DNA of 64,000 bases from contig NZ_RDBL01000008.1 in NCBI RefSeq assembly GCF_008042035.1, forward strand, positions 1 to 64,000. Direction: 5' to 3'. Positions within the stretch are counted from its first letter, which is position 1. Every line of letters starts with the position of its first letter. Shown here one piece after another: positions 19,001-26,617 of this stretch. Source of the stretch: Streptomyces sp. col6 (GTDB taxonomy: Bacteria; Actinomycetota; Actinomycetes; Streptomycetales; Streptomycetaceae). The notes beneath the pieces were generated by a model. That model was not told the origin of the DNA, made no database searches, and saw nothing but the letters and a program-made list of their open reading frames with translations. A program made the position numbers and the translations under genes.

Positions 19001-22000
19001 TGGCCGGCCCGGGTTCCATCGTCGTGATCCGCGACATCGCGGCACTCGTGGAAGGGCCTCCTCCCGCGCCCGTGAGCCTCGTGTACACCGTTCCGTCCGC
19101 CCTGCGCGAGGTACTTGCCGCCGGAGCGCTGCCGGAGACAGTGCACACGGTGAACCTCGGTGGCGAGGCGCTCCCGCGCGACCTGGTGGCCGGGCTGCTC
19201 GTCGACGTGGACCGCGTGTGCAACCTCTACGGCCCCACCGAGTCCACGTCCAACGCCTTCTTCGAGGACTACACCGAGCCGGTCGAGCCCACGATCGGGC
19301 GTCCGATCACCGGAACCGGCGCGTGGATCCGCCGGGTCTCCGACGGGACCTGCGCCGAGCCGGGGGAGGCCGGAGAGCTCGTGCTCACCGGTGCCGGTCT
19401 GGCCCGTGGGTACCTGGGGCATCCGGACCACCCGGCGTTCACCCCGGAGGGGTACCGCACCGGCGACCGGGCACGGCTCATGCCCGACGGACGGTTCGTC
19501 TATCTCGGGCGCCTCGACGACCAGGTCAAGGTGCGCGGGCACCGCGTGCAACTCTTGGAGATCGACGCCCAGCTTTCCGGGCTGAGCGGAGTCGAGGTGG
19601 GTGCCTGCCGTCTCGACGGCGACCTCATCGAGGCGTGGCTCGTGCCCGTCGGCACCTGCGACGCACCCGCCCAGGCCGCGCCGGACCAGGCCGAGCGCTG
19701 GGCGGCGGAGCTGGCGGAGTCGCTGCCGGTCTACTTCCTGCCGTCCAGGTGGATCGTCGCGCCGGGCCTTCCGCTCAGCACGAACGGGAAGCTCGACCGC
19801 AAGGCCCTCGGCACCATCGAGTGGACGGCCGGCGAGGCGGCGACGTTCGCCCACCCGGAGCAGGCGGCCCTGGCCGCTGTCTGGGAAGACGTGCTGGGCG
19901 TGCCGGTACCGAGCGCCGACGCCGACTTCTTCGCGCTGGGTGGCCACTCGTTGCTGGCGATCACGCTGTGCCGCAGGATCGAGGACCGGCTCAAGGTCCG
20001 TGTACCGCTCCGCACCCTCTTCGACCACCCCACGGTCGCCGCCCTGGACGCGGCGCTGCGTACCGCGGAGCCGGTGGCGGAGAACGCCCCGGTATTCGTG
20101 GAGGACCCGTCCGCCGCCGAGGAGCCGTTCCCCCTCACCGAACTCCAGCAGGCCTATTGGGTCGGTGGCCGCGACGACATGGCTCTGGGCAGCGTCGGTA
20201 CACAGGGGTACATCGAGATCGACACGAAGGTTCCCTCCGGACGTCTGGTCGAGGCCTTCCGCTTCCTGGTCCGACGCCACGACATGCTGCGCGCGGTGTT
20301 CGACGCCGACGGCCACCAGCGTGTCCTCGGTGACCCCGGCGAGTTCCCGGTCGAGGTGGAGGACCTTCGGGGCGCCCCCGAGTCCGAACTCCTCGCACGG
20401 CGGGAGGAGAGGTCCCACCACCGGCTGGATCCGGCGGTCTGGCCGCTGGTGCGGGTGTGGCTTTCCGAGCTCGGCGACCGCGTACGCGTCCACATCAGCG
20501 TGCCGGCGCTCATCGCGGACGCGCACAGCATCTACCTTCTCGCCCGGGAGCTGGTGAGCCTGCTCGAAGGGCGGGAGCTGCCGCCCACCGGTCCCGCTTT
20601 CAGGGATCTCGCCGTGGCCCTGGCCCAGCGTGACCGCGCGCGTGACGAGGAGGAGTTCGCCGCCCTGGCTCCGACGTTCCCGGCCGGCCCTCAGCTGCCG
20701 CTGGCCGTCGATCCCGACGAGCTCGAGTCCGTGCGGTTCCGCAGGCGTGAGGTGCGGCTCGACTCCGCGACCTGGCGTTCGGTGCGGGAGGCCGGCGCGG
20801 CCCAGGGGCTGACACCGGCCGGCACCCTGCTCGCGGCCTATGCGTGGGTCCTCGGCATCTGGGCCGAAGAACCCGACTTCGCTCTGGGAGTCACTTTCTT
20901 CGACAGGCCGCCGCTCCACCCCGACGTGGACCGAGTGGTGGGGGACTTCACCAGTGCCCGTCTCGTCCGGGTCGAGCCGGCCGACGACCTGGGCCAATTC
21001 GCCTCCACTGTGCAGGGGCACCTCTGGCAAGCGCTCGACAGCAGCGCGTTCGACGCGGTCCGCTGTGTACGCACGTTGCGGCGGCTCGGCCGGGCGCACA
21101 CCTTCCCTGTCGTGTTCACCAGCACCATCGGACTCGACACACCCGGCCGCGGCAGCCTCGGAGAGGTCGCGTACGCCCTGACACAGACCTCGCAGGCCTG
21201 GCTCGTACACCAGGTCCGGGAGGAGGACGAGGGGCTGGTCTCCACATGGGACTTCGTGGAGGGGTTGTTCCGCCCCGGAGTCGTCGAGGCCATGATGGAA
21301 CGCTTCGAGGCGACGCTGCGGCTGCTCGCACGGGGTGACTGGTCGGCCGCGTATCCCGGGCTCCCCCGCGACCAGCAGCGGGAGCGACGTGCCTACGGTG
21401 CCACCGGATGGGCGGCACCGGGCCCGGAGCTGCTGCACCGGACACTGCTGAACGACGACATGCCCGAAGCGACGGCGCTGGTCACCCCCGAGGGCGAGAG
21501 CGTCACGCGAGGCGAGCTGGCCGCGGCGGCGGTCGCGGTCGCGGGGCGGCTGCTGGAGAGCGGGCTCCAGGTCGGCGATGTCGTGGCCGTCGAGTCACGA
21601 CACGGCTGGCGCCAGGCAGCCGCCGCCCTCGGAGCGATGGCCGCGGGCGGGACCTTCGTGCCGATCGATCCTGCCTGGCCGCAGCGCAGGATCGAAGCCG
21701 TCCTGGAGACAGCGGGCGCCCGCCGGGCCGTCGAGCCGGCCGAGTGGGCGAAGGACCTGCCGCGGATTCCCCTCGACGATGAGGACCGCCACGCCCCGAG
21801 GGTCGATCTCCCGGATCTCGTCGGTCCGGAGGATCTGGCCTATGTGCTCTTCACATCCGGCTCGACGGGAACGCCCAAGGGGGTCGAGATCCCCCACGGT
21901 GCGGTCATGAACACGCTCAGCGATATGACCGACCGCTTCGCCCTCGACGGCGAACGGGTGCTCGGTGTCTCCGGGCTCCATTTCGACCTCTCCGTCTTCG

Positions 22001-24783
22001 ACCTGTTCGGAAGCTGGCTCAACGGTGGGGCCGTGGTTCATCCGGAGGTGATCCGGGATCCCGCGGCCTGGGCCGACGCCATGGCCCGTGAGGGCGTGAG
22101 CGTGTGGAACAGCGTGCCCGCCCTCGCCGAAATGCTGGTCGAGCACCTTGAGGCGAGCAGCCGGCAACTGCCGGACCTGCGTCTCGCGCTGCTGTCCGGC
22201 GACTGGATCCCCGTCACGCTGGCCGACCGGCTCAGGGCGGTCGCACCGCACTGCCGGGTCATCAGCCTGGGGGGTGCTACGGAGGGATCGATCTGGTCGA
22301 TCGCGCACGAGATCGAGAAGCACGATCCGGCATGGCCGAGCGTGCCGTACGGGCGTCCGCTGCGGAACCAGGGCATGCACGTCCTCGACGCCGGCCGCAA
22401 CCCACGGCCGGACTGGGTCATCGGGGAGATCCACATCTCGGGCCGCGGCGTGGCCCGTGGCTACCGGGGCGATGCCACCCGCACGTCCCGGGCGTTCTGG
22501 ACCGATCCCCGGACAGGGGAGCCGTTCTACGCGACAGGTGACATCGGGCGGTTCCGGCCCGGTGGGCTGATCGAATTCCTGGGGCGCCGGGACGGACAGG
22601 TGAAGATCCGGGGGCACCGGATCGAACTGGGCGAGATCGAGGCCGCCGTTCTGGAGCACCCGGAAGTGCGTCAGGTGGCCGTCACCGCGCCCAGGGGCCG
22701 CTCGGGGCAGCGTCGGCTCGTGGCCCATGTCGTAGGTCCGAGCGACGAGGCATCCCTCCGGGACCACCTGGCAGAGCGCCTGCCCGAGGCACATGTGCCC
22801 CGGCAGATCGTGATCGTCGACGCGCTCGCCCTGACCGCGAACGGCAAGATCGACCGCAGCGCCCTCGAAGTACCCGGCACTGTTGCGTCGGAGCCTGTTT
22901 CCGACAAGCTCCTGGCTCTGTTCCGCGACACTCTGGGACAGCCGGACGCCGGTGTGGACGACGACTTCTTCGCGCTCGGCGGAGACAGCGTGCTCGCCAT
23001 CCGGCTGCTGGCGTTCATCGAGAAGGGCTGGGGCAAGCGTCTGGCCGTGCGCGACATGTTCGCCGGCCCCACTGTCCGGGGCCTGTCGGCCCTGCTGGAC
23101 GCCGATGACGGAAAGGCGGACCCGGAGTCCCGCGAGCGGGCGAGGAACCGCCGAGGGCACCGGGAACTCGACGGACCGGAGCGGGCACTCCCGGCCGCGC
23201 GGCCGGAAGCGCGGCGCCATGGAGGCAGCCATCACGCCTTCACGCCCGACCCGCTTTCCGCCGACTCGGTCGAGGGACTTCTGGCCCTTCTCGCGGAACA
23301 GGACGGACGACGCCTCTACGGTGCCGTCGGCGAGGCATGCGGTGTGCAGGCCTACCTCCAGGTGGCAGAGGGAAGGGTCGACGGCCTGGCGGGCAGCTGG
23401 TACGTCGACGCCCGAGCGGGCCGGCTCGTCCGGGTGTCCGCGTCGCCCTGGGCCCCCGACGGGGCGCACGAGGGTGCGGACCCTTCGCGGCACGCGGCCT
23501 TCGCTGTCGTCCTCGTTGCCGATCTCGACACCCTGGAACCGCTCCACGGAAAGGAGTGCATGCGTCTGGCGGCTCTGGAAGCCGGATACATGGGCCAGTT
23601 GCTCACGGGCGAGGCTCATGCTCTCGACCTGACGCTCCGCCCGCTGGACACGGTCGACGAGGCCCGGCTCGATGAGGCGCTGGACCTCGGCCCCCGCCGC
23701 AAGGTCGTGCACGCCTTGATCGGAGGGCGCCCGCTGGCCTCCCGGATCCGGTCCGACGCGGTCTGGTCGGGTTCCGTCGGTGAGCCGCGTTCCGGTCCCG
23801 TACTGCTCACCGGCGCGGCCGGAGTGCTCGGCTCGGCGGTACTCGCGGGGCTTCTCGAACAGGGGCACGAGGTGTACTGCCTCCTGCGAGGAGACGCCGA
23901 GCGGCGGCTTGCCGATGTGCTACGGGCGGAGGGCGTGGAGCACCATGCCGAGCGGGCCTTCGCGTGGGCCGGCGATCTCAACACCGTCGACATGGCGAAC
24001 GCACCCGCGCGCTTCGGTACGGTCGTCCATGCGGCGGCCGACGTCTCCTTCGCCAAGGACTACTCGGCACTTGCTGCGACGAACGTCGAGGGCACACGCC
24101 GCATTCTCGACCTGTGCGCCGAAGGCGCGGTTCTGCACTACGTCTCCAGCCTGTCGGTCTTCAACGGCCACGGAACGGAGGCGGTGACCGAGGACACCGC
24201 GCCGCCGCCGAATCCTCCGCGCCGGGGAGGCTACGCACAGAGCAAGTGGGCCTCGGAGAACCTCGTGCGGTCCTTCGTGGCGCAGGGAGGCCAGGCACAT
24301 GTGCACCGTGTCGCACTCGTCGTCGACCGGCACACGGAGTCGGACGACTACGTGAGCGCGCTGGTGCGAGGGTGCGTGATGAGCGGGGGCTTCCCCGATG
24401 TGGACATCGACCTCCCGCTGATCCGGCGCCGGGTGGCTGCGGCGGCCATGGTGGCCTCCATGAACCTGTCGCCGCGGACCTGGCACCTCCAGGAGCCGGT
24501 GGCGCCCACTCTCCAGCAGATCGCCGAAGCGGCCGGGGGCCTGGACATCCTGCCTCCCGACCGTTGGCTGAGTCTGGTGGAAGCCGCCGTCAGCCGTGAT
24601 CCGTCGAACCATCCCCTGGCTCCCTTCCTCGGCTTCCTCCGGACATCCCGTGCCGAAGGCACGCTCGGTGACGCCGGACCGCGAGGCGCGCAGCTGGACG
24701 GCCGGGACACCTGGCGCGTCCTCGCCGAGGTGGGCGTCACGCCGGGCACCGACCCCCAGTCGATACTTCAGGAACTCATATGA
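13078..24783 (+). CDS. NRPS B: C-A-PCP-LLM-C-A-PCP-Cy*-A(Cys)-PCP-Ox-R
   Basis: 3901-residue synthetase beginning at ATG 13078. Approximate domains by residue: C 8-420 (HHLLLDGWS at 136), A 441-890, PCP 920-988 (GANS), luciferase-like monooxygenase 1020-1355, C 1363-1780 (HHAIADG at 1495), A 1785-2250, PCP 2260-2328 (GGHS), heterocyclization-type 2348-2768, A 2785-3270, PCP about 3278-3345 (GGDS), nitroreductase-like Ox 3352-3555, NAD(P)H thioester reductase 3573-3901. It extends the chain by three residues, hydroxylates or oxidises one in line, and releases it reductively. There is no thioesterase domain. Its stop overlaps the next start as ATGA. Motif evidence for the domains is strong; substrates other than Cys are uncertain. 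Confidence 0.93.
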   Translation: MTKIEDIHGLTPLQQAMLVRAVLEPDSSAYVEQLRIELGPDPAPDALREAWEGLFRRHPALRSTFHHAGLSEPQQVVHRELPLPWRVEDRRAHPDTDIEELARAERERGFDLVRPPLFRLVLVLLADRAVLIWTFHHLLLDGWSLGRVLLEVDGGYRAALTGDARDPRPAPPFRDFIKWLRATDQDAALEHWGNRLSGATITRFGGETGGPGGERTVRLGTPGSERIRAACRAHAVTLGTLTTVAWAACLAEPDGTQDVTFTSLLSGRPADLPGVNDMIGMFVNTAATRVRFEPGETVRALLERVQDELVTDRLHSWTALDGVARTAGLTSPDSVLVVENYPLDRAVLSGSPLDVRAVSVHEQADVPLVVAVVPGDDVELRLATPPGGFTAAALDRLGGRLAHWLLALADCMEEDMAGLLGRQEAAEQQSLRTRFGASAETPGTLVEAILAAGPAVADGDEHWPAQRVLAESERFARMAVAAPPGPIAIVAGTRARTIAQMLGCIRAGRPYVPLDEADPRHPERLEHAGAHTLRASAAQGDEELRVPDGDTAAYLLHTSGTTGRPKAVVQTHAGVLAHARRFASSIGLNSSDRICMTASFAFDAAVMDIYAASVVGATLIIGDPKHRGLRELREVVLPRATVLHTTPSLFRLLAAEPLPAPLRAVVLGGEAVLPSDLALFDRAAPEGCLLVNGFGPSESTTGLQWFSEKGTKKAHVPVGLPVADTEAWLCDAEGERADGPWARGEIVLASDAVALGYHNDPEGGGRFAREGGRRTYRTGDRGRRRPSGCIEIIGRVDDQVQIGGVRVEPGEARAVLAALPGVAESEVIAVRTAEGVRLHAFAGPATLDGEKLLSELRTRLPHAFVPSRVHVLSELPLLGNGKVDRGALRAVADPQDQRAAAPAPVTAAAPAPVTAAADSVLDTVVATFAEVVGRDVAHDQSLFDLGANSLDALRVAGRLESRLSRRVPLQALFDHPTPASLVEALAGAPESRATEPIPRAERRWQAHEGSIAARPSGSTPRISLFFFSGQADDPAESYRLLTEAAIRADALGLEAVWTPERHFDAFGGTFPNPSVIAAHIAARTKRLRLRAGSVVLPLHDPIRVAEEWAVVDQLSGGRVDLAIASGWHRRDFVLAKGAYADRKTGLIGQIEVLRRLWEGEEVQLLDAEGEQVGVRTWPRPVQEHLPLWLTSQSPESFELAARHGLNVLTNLNYKSIDELAERAALYRRARGDQPGGRITVMTHTLVGTDDARARAAAVDAYADYAMNNLVLQKAHARGEDTALRPSDADARALAVRSAERMVRHGGLVGDLDRCRERLTELRAAGADEVACLIDFGVPGDQMLEGVELLGELVEHSSAPPVTRKYAVLPAAPLQAQLWILDSLSDAPGTWMIPTLVRLEGALDPEELAARLHTLSERHEALRTSLEERDGRVVQVVWDKRTIRLETRSVPSEAEALRHAREVLDEGLDLRKAPLVRAVLYAVDETHHVLLLACHHAIADGSSTVALARELLDGAPGERSVQLADWAAWMEERISKGELEPQERWWDDTLRDLPPRLRLGSGVPNGRRSVRRITLAPDVENALRSVGRTSGATRFEITLAAFTQALGRFTGQDDLIVGLHHANRDRQELEGTVGPLVNLLPFRARLTAQDTLGALRDQVRAALERHEVPYARLVARHATDHRAGVDPLVDAALLYQNLPDVSSDGPLRWSRLELEGGQARFPVTLVATESREGLTLQFDFDEGLFTGDEAERLSAMMRDSLHGLLGIAAPAQARVEPGTALFAAGPHLLAEFVDHARRHPDETAVVGPEGSLSRAELLAAARRLAAAIRARVPAGSRIGVQVSPGCDMLVAVYGVLLADCTLVPLDPRTPAARRRLELQLADVVLAVCDSDLEVPRLDPAQDGPEWEEEPSGSELAYLVFTSGSTGVPKTVAVGHDSVRALIGWARTAFSPEELAGTLLTAPIRFDMSVFGLYVPLAGPGSIVVIRDIAALVEGPPPAPVSLVYTVPSALREVLAAGALPETVHTVNLGGEALPRDLVAGLLVDVDRVCNLYGPTESTSNAFFEDYTEPVEPTIGRPITGTGAWIRRVSDGTCAEPGEAGELVLTGAGLARGYLGHPDHPAFTPEGYRTGDRARLMPDGRFVYLGRLDDQVKVRGHRVQLLEIDAQLSGLSGVEVGACRLDGDLIEAWLVPVGTCDAPAQAAPDQAERWAAELAESLPVYFLPSRWIVAPGLPLSTNGKLDRKALGTIEWTAGEAATFAHPEQAALAAVWEDVLGVPVPSADADFFALGGHSLLAITLCRRIEDRLKVRVPLRTLFDHPTVAALDAALRTAEPVAENAPVFVEDPSAAEEPFPLTELQQAYWVGGRDDMALGSVGTQGYIEIDTKVPSGRLVEAFRFLVRRHDMLRAVFDADGHQRVLGDPGEFPVEVEDLRGAPESELLARREERSHHRLDPAVWPLVRVWLSELGDRVRVHISVPALIADAHSIYLLARELVSLLEGRELPPTGPAFRDLAVALAQRDRARDEEEFAALAPTFPAGPQLPLAVDPDELESVRFRRREVRLDSATWRSVREAGAAQGLTPAGTLLAAYAWVLGIWAEEPDFALGVTFFDRPPLHPDVDRVVGDFTSARLVRVEPADDLGQFASTVQGHLWQALDSSAFDAVRCVRTLRRLGRAHTFPVVFTSTIGLDTPGRGSLGEVAYALTQTSQAWLVHQVREEDEGLVSTWDFVEGLFRPGVVEAMMERFEATLRLLARGDWSAAYPGLPRDQQRERRAYGATGWAAPGPELLHRTLLNDDMPEATALVTPEGESVTRGELAAAAVAVAGRLLESGLQVGDVVAVESRHGWRQAAAALGAMAAGGTFVPIDPAWPQRRIEAVLETAGARRAVEPAEWAKDLPRIPLDDEDRHAPRVDLPDLVGPEDLAYVLFTSGSTGTPKGVEIPHGAVMNTLSDMTDRFALDGERVLGVSGLHFDLSVFDLFGSWLNGGAVVHPEVIRDPAAWADAMAREGVSVWNSVPALAEMLVEHLEASSRQLPDLRLALLSGDWIPVTLADRLRAVAPHCRVISLGGATEGSIWSIAHEIEKHDPAWPSVPYGRPLRNQGMHVLDAGRNPRPDWVIGEIHISGRGVARGYRGDATRTSRAFWTDPRTGEPFYATGDIGRFRPGGLIEFLGRRDGQVKIRGHRIELGEIEAAVLEHPEVRQVAVTAPRGRSGQRRLVAHVVGPSDEASLRDHLAERLPEAHVPRQIVIVDALALTANGKIDRSALEVPGTVASEPVSDKLLALFRDTLGQPDAGVDDDFFALGGDSVLAIRLLAFIEKGWGKRLAVRDMFAGPTVRGLSALLDADDGKADPESRERARNRRGHRELDGPERALPAARPEARRHGGSHHAFTPDPLSADSVEGLLALLAEQDGRRLYGAVGEACGVQAYLQVAEGRVDGLAGSWYVDARAGRLVRVSASPWAPDGAHEGADPSRHAAFAVVLVADLDTLEPLHGKECMRLAALEAGYMGQLLTGEAHALDLTLRPLDTVDEARLDEALDLGPRRKVVHALIGGRPLASRIRSDAVWSGSVGEPRSGPVLLTGAAGVLGSAVLAGLLEQGHEVYCLLRGDAERRLADVLRAEGVEHHAERAFAWAGDLNTVDMANAPARFGTVVHAAADVSFAKDYSALAATNVEGTRRILDLCAEGAVLHYVSSLSVFNGHGTEAVTEDTAPPPNPPRRGGYAQSKWASENLVRSFVAQGGQAHVHRVALVVDRHTESDDYVSALVRGCVMSGGFPDVDIDLPLIRRRVAAAAMVASMNLSPRTWHLQEPVAPTLQQIAEAAGGLDILPPDRWLSLVEAAVSRDPSNHPLAPFLGFLRTSRAEGTLGDAGPRGAQLDGRDTWRVLAEVGVTPGTDPQSILQELI
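13099..16040 (+). other. Module 3: C-A-PCP, substrate unresolved
   Basis: The C domain is canonical (FHHLLLDGWS). The A domain shows HTSGTTGRPK, NGFGPSESTTG and GNGKVD; its pocket reads D-A-M-H-V-G-G-T-G-K. It shares D-A, G-G and T with the valine code (DAFWLGGTFK) but differs at four other positions, including His at the Trp278 position, so I make no substrate call. The A8 region reads QIGGVRVE where RGxRxE is usual, an odd substitution close to the hinge. The PCP serine lies in DLGANS. Confidence 0.7.
15778..15825 (+). repeat. Perfect 24-bp tandem duplication in an interdomain linker
   Basis: Two identical 24-base units, 15778-15801 and 15802-15825, encode APAPVTAA twice in the Ala/Pro-rich linker between the A domain and PCP of module 3. 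The frame is kept. It looks like a recent slippage event in a flexible linker. Confidence 0.9.
16135..17140 (+). other. In-line luciferase-like monooxygenase domain
   Basis: Roughly 335 residues with the bacterial-luciferase fold: ISLFFFSGQ, WTPERHFDAFGGTFPNPSV, SVVLPLHDPIRVAEEWAVVDQLSGGRV and SGWHRRDF. It belongs to the subgroup found embedded in NRPS and PKS lines (MupA/Atu-type, FMNH2-dependent). Such domains hydroxylate or otherwise oxidise the carrier-bound residue. Its place directly after the module 3 PCP suggests that residue is the substrate. It has no flavin reductase partner in this operon. Confidence 0.88.
17165..20060 (+). other. Module 4: C-A-PCP, small residue likely
   Basis: The C domain carries CHHAIADGSS and NRDRQELEGTVGPLVN, all canonical. 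The A-domain pocket reads D-M-F-Y-N-G-L-S-N-K. It resembles the alanine-type code DLFNNALTYK at D, F, N and L, which points to Ala or another small residue, with low certainty. The PCP has LGGHSLL. No modifying domain is attached. Confidence 0.65.
20119..23105 (+). other. Module 5: degenerate Cy-A(Cys)-PCP
   Basis: The first domain has the Cy opening FPLTELQQAYWVGGR and keeps GDFTS and VVFTS. However, the first Asp of DxxxxDxxS is replaced by Pro (PALIADAHS, near residue 2476), and the QTPQVWLD-type segment reads QTSQAWLV, so the cyclodehydration Asp is missing. It may condense without ring closure. The A pocket reads D-L-F-N-L-S-L-I-W-K, a standard cysteine code. The PCP has LGGDS. Confidence 0.85.
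23130..23740 (+). other. Nitroreductase-like Ox domain before the reductase
   Basis: About 205 residues resemble the SagB/McbC-type FMN oxidases of NRPS lines (thiazoline-to-thiazole oxidases, indigoidine synthase Ox). Visible are TPDPLSADSVEGLLALL, VQAYLQVAEGRVDGL, a GSWYVD strand, EAGYMGQLL and a closing HALIGG. The usual Y-P-S-A-G-x-x-Y-P-V-Q core reads YGAVGEACGVQ, so the flavin-site signature is altered. The expected role is oxidation of a C-terminal thiazoline; activity is uncertain. Confidence 0.65.
23795..24783 (+). other. Terminal thioester reductase domain
   Basis: Rossmann-type R domain with TGAAGVLG for NAD(P)H binding, the LHYVSSLSVFN serine and the catalytic GGYAQSKWASENL (YxxxK, near residue 3719). 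It would release the finished chain from the last PCP by hydride transfer as an aldehyde, or as an alcohol after a second reduction. This explains the absence of a releasing thioesterase. Confidence 0.9.
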
Positions 24784-25826
24784 ACTGGTACTACACATGG
24801 GCTGAGGCGAGTGAAGCCTTTCGAGAGCTGGCCCAGCGGCACGGCGAGGTGGAACGGATCCCGCACGGGGGCGAGAGCCCGGACGGGGACCGGCTCACCC
24901 TCGACGTAGCACTTCTGGGTCCTTCCGACGCCGAACGCTGTGTGATCGTTTCGAGCGGGCTCCATGGTGTGGAGGGTGTTGCCGGATCCGCCATCCAGCG
25001 GGCCTGGCTCGCAGGGGCACATGAGAGCTCCACACGGATCGTCATGATCCACCTGCTCAATCCCTTCGGGTTCGCATGGCAGCGCCGGGTCGACGGCGAC
25101 AACATCGACCTCAACCGCAACTTCCTCCTCGTCGACGAGAAGTTCGCCGGCTCTCCTCCGGGCTGGCCGGACGTCGTACCGTGGCTGGTGCCTCGACGTC
25201 CGGCCGGCCGCTGGGACCCGCTGCTGCCGAAGGCGCTCACCGCGGCGGCGCGCATGGGGCGCAAGGCGGTCTTCCAGGCGATCAGCGGCGGTCAGTACGA
25301 GACGCCGGAGGGACTCTTCTACGGGGGCTCGGGTCCCGCCACGCTTCAGGAGGTGCTGCGGGAGGGGCTGCCCCGTTGGACGAGTGGCGCCCGGCACGTG
25401 CTGCACCTCGACATTCACACGGGCCTGGGGCGAAGCGGTGGCCTGCAACTCCTTCTGCCGCGGCGTGAGGGGACGCAGGAGGCGGACGAACTGGTGCGGC
25501 GATTCGGCCCCGACGCCAGGCCTGCCCTGGAGAAGCCCCGGCACTACAGGGTGCAGGGCGGCCTGGGCAGCTGGTGCGAGGAACTGCTGCCGGAGAAGAG
25601 CTACACGCTCTGCGGAGCAGAGTTCGGCACGGTGTCAGCCCTGGAAGTCATTGCCGCCCTTCACCAGGAGAACCGGGCCTGGTTCCACGGACACCGGGAG
25701 GATTCCTCCTCCGTCTGGGCTCGCACACGTCTTGCCCATGCCTTCGCCCCGACATCACCGGTCTGGCGGGAACGGGTGCTGAAGAGGGGCCTTCACCTGA
25801 TCGACCAAGCAACGGAGACACGATGA
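24780..25826 (+). CDS. DUF2817 / M14-like zinc carboxypeptidase-type hydrolase
   Basis: 348-residue protein related to DUF2817 metallohydrolases. The likely zinc ligands are His62 and Glu65 in SGLHGVEG and a later His in LHLDIHTGLG (around residue 210); DLNRNF lies between them near residue 111. No signal peptide is visible, so it should act in the cytoplasm. ATGA overlap with the NRPS stop places it firmly in the operon. Possible roles are trimming or deacylating the lipopeptide, hydrolysing an intermediate, or degrading the product for self-protection. The sequence does not decide among these. Confidence 0.8.
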   Translation: MNWYYTWAEASEAFRELAQRHGEVERIPHGGESPDGDRLTLDVALLGPSDAERCVIVSSGLHGVEGVAGSAIQRAWLAGAHESSTRIVMIHLLNPFGFAWQRRVDGDNIDLNRNFLLVDEKFAGSPPGWPDVVPWLVPRRPAGRWDPLLPKALTAAARMGRKAVFQAISGGQYETPEGLFYGGSGPATLQEVLREGLPRWTSGARHVLHLDIHTGLGRSGGLQLLLPRREGTQEADELVRRFGPDARPALEKPRHYRVQGGLGSWCEELLPEKSYTLCGAEFGTVSALEVIAALHQENRAWFHGHREDSSSVWARTRLAHAFAPTSPVWRERVLKRGLHLIDQATETR

Positions 25827-26617
25827 CGATCGATGAACTGATTGACGCGACACGCGACCGGGTGGAGAAGGAGCAGCACGGGGTCCCGACCTACTACGAC
25901 CGGCGGGTGCTGCGACAGGGAGAAGAACACGACCCCAACTGGCGCGCTCGCATCGGCCGCCATGCCACCGCGCTGAAGGCAGGACGATTCGTTCCTTGGG
26001 ACGAGCGGGAGTCCGTGGACCTCGAAGGTCTTGATCCGCACCGCAGGAGCGAGATCCCGGACGAGGTGCTGATCATGAGCCAGGGCACGGCCCGGCCCAT
26101 GCAGTGGCGCGGACGAGACCTGTTCAAGAGCACGTTCGACTTCGCCATTGTGACCATGCTCCTGGCCGAGCTCCGCCCGGAGGTCATTCTGGAAGTGGGT
26201 TCCGGCAACGGTGCCAGCGCGCTCTGGATGGCGGACCTGGCGGAGCTCCACGGGTTCGACTGCCGGACGGTGTCACTCGATCTGCAGACCGTTCCCGTCA
26301 CGCGTTCCTCGGTCGAATTCATCACCGGGGATGCCCGGCGGATCGGCGAGTTCCTGCCCGAGGACACGCTGGCGCGCGGCCCTCGCCTTGTTGTCGAGGA
26401 CGCCCATGTAGGCGTGCGGGGTGTGCTCGAGTACGTGCACGAACAGCTGCGGGAAGGGGACTACATCATCGTGGAGGACAGCGTGGGGAAGGGCGCCCAA
26501 CTGCGGGAATTCAACGCCGCCCATCCCGGCCAGTATGCCGTGGACACCCATTACACCGACTACTTCGGCCGCAACGCGACGAGTTGTGTCGACTCGATCC
26601 TCCGGAGGATGGCGTGA
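25823..26617 (+). CDS. CmcI-family class I methyltransferase
   Basis: 264-residue protein of the cephalosporin-hydroxylase/CmcI family, a SAM-dependent methyltransferase fold often seen in biosynthetic clusters. The SAM motif LEVGSGNGASALWMADL is near residues 124-140. It is followed by TVSLDLQ, FITGDARR and VVEDAHVGV, the metal/acidic segment of the family. ATGA overlap upstream and GTGA overlap downstream couple it to its neighbours. It probably O- or N-methylates the peptide, but the acceptor is not readable. The annotation "hydroxylase" given to this family in databases is historical. Confidence 0.85.
   Translation: MTIDELIDATRDRVEKEQHGVPTYYDRRVLRQGEEHDPNWRARIGRHATALKAGRFVPWDERESVDLEGLDPHRRSEIPDEVLIMSQGTARPMQWRGRDLFKSTFDFAIVTMLLAELRPEVILEVGSGNGASALWMADLAELHGFDCRTVSLDLQTVPVTRSSVEFITGDARRIGEFLPEDTLARGPRLVVEDAHVGVRGVLEYVHEQLREGDYIIVEDSVGKGAQLREFNAAHPGQYAVDTHYTDYFGRNATSCVDSILRRMA

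Noticed and set aside
14068-21438. 2456-codon open frame on the minus strand opposite NRPS B
   Set aside because: Same reason: antisense of well-supported NRPS domains, low-complexity translation, no ribosome binding site context.
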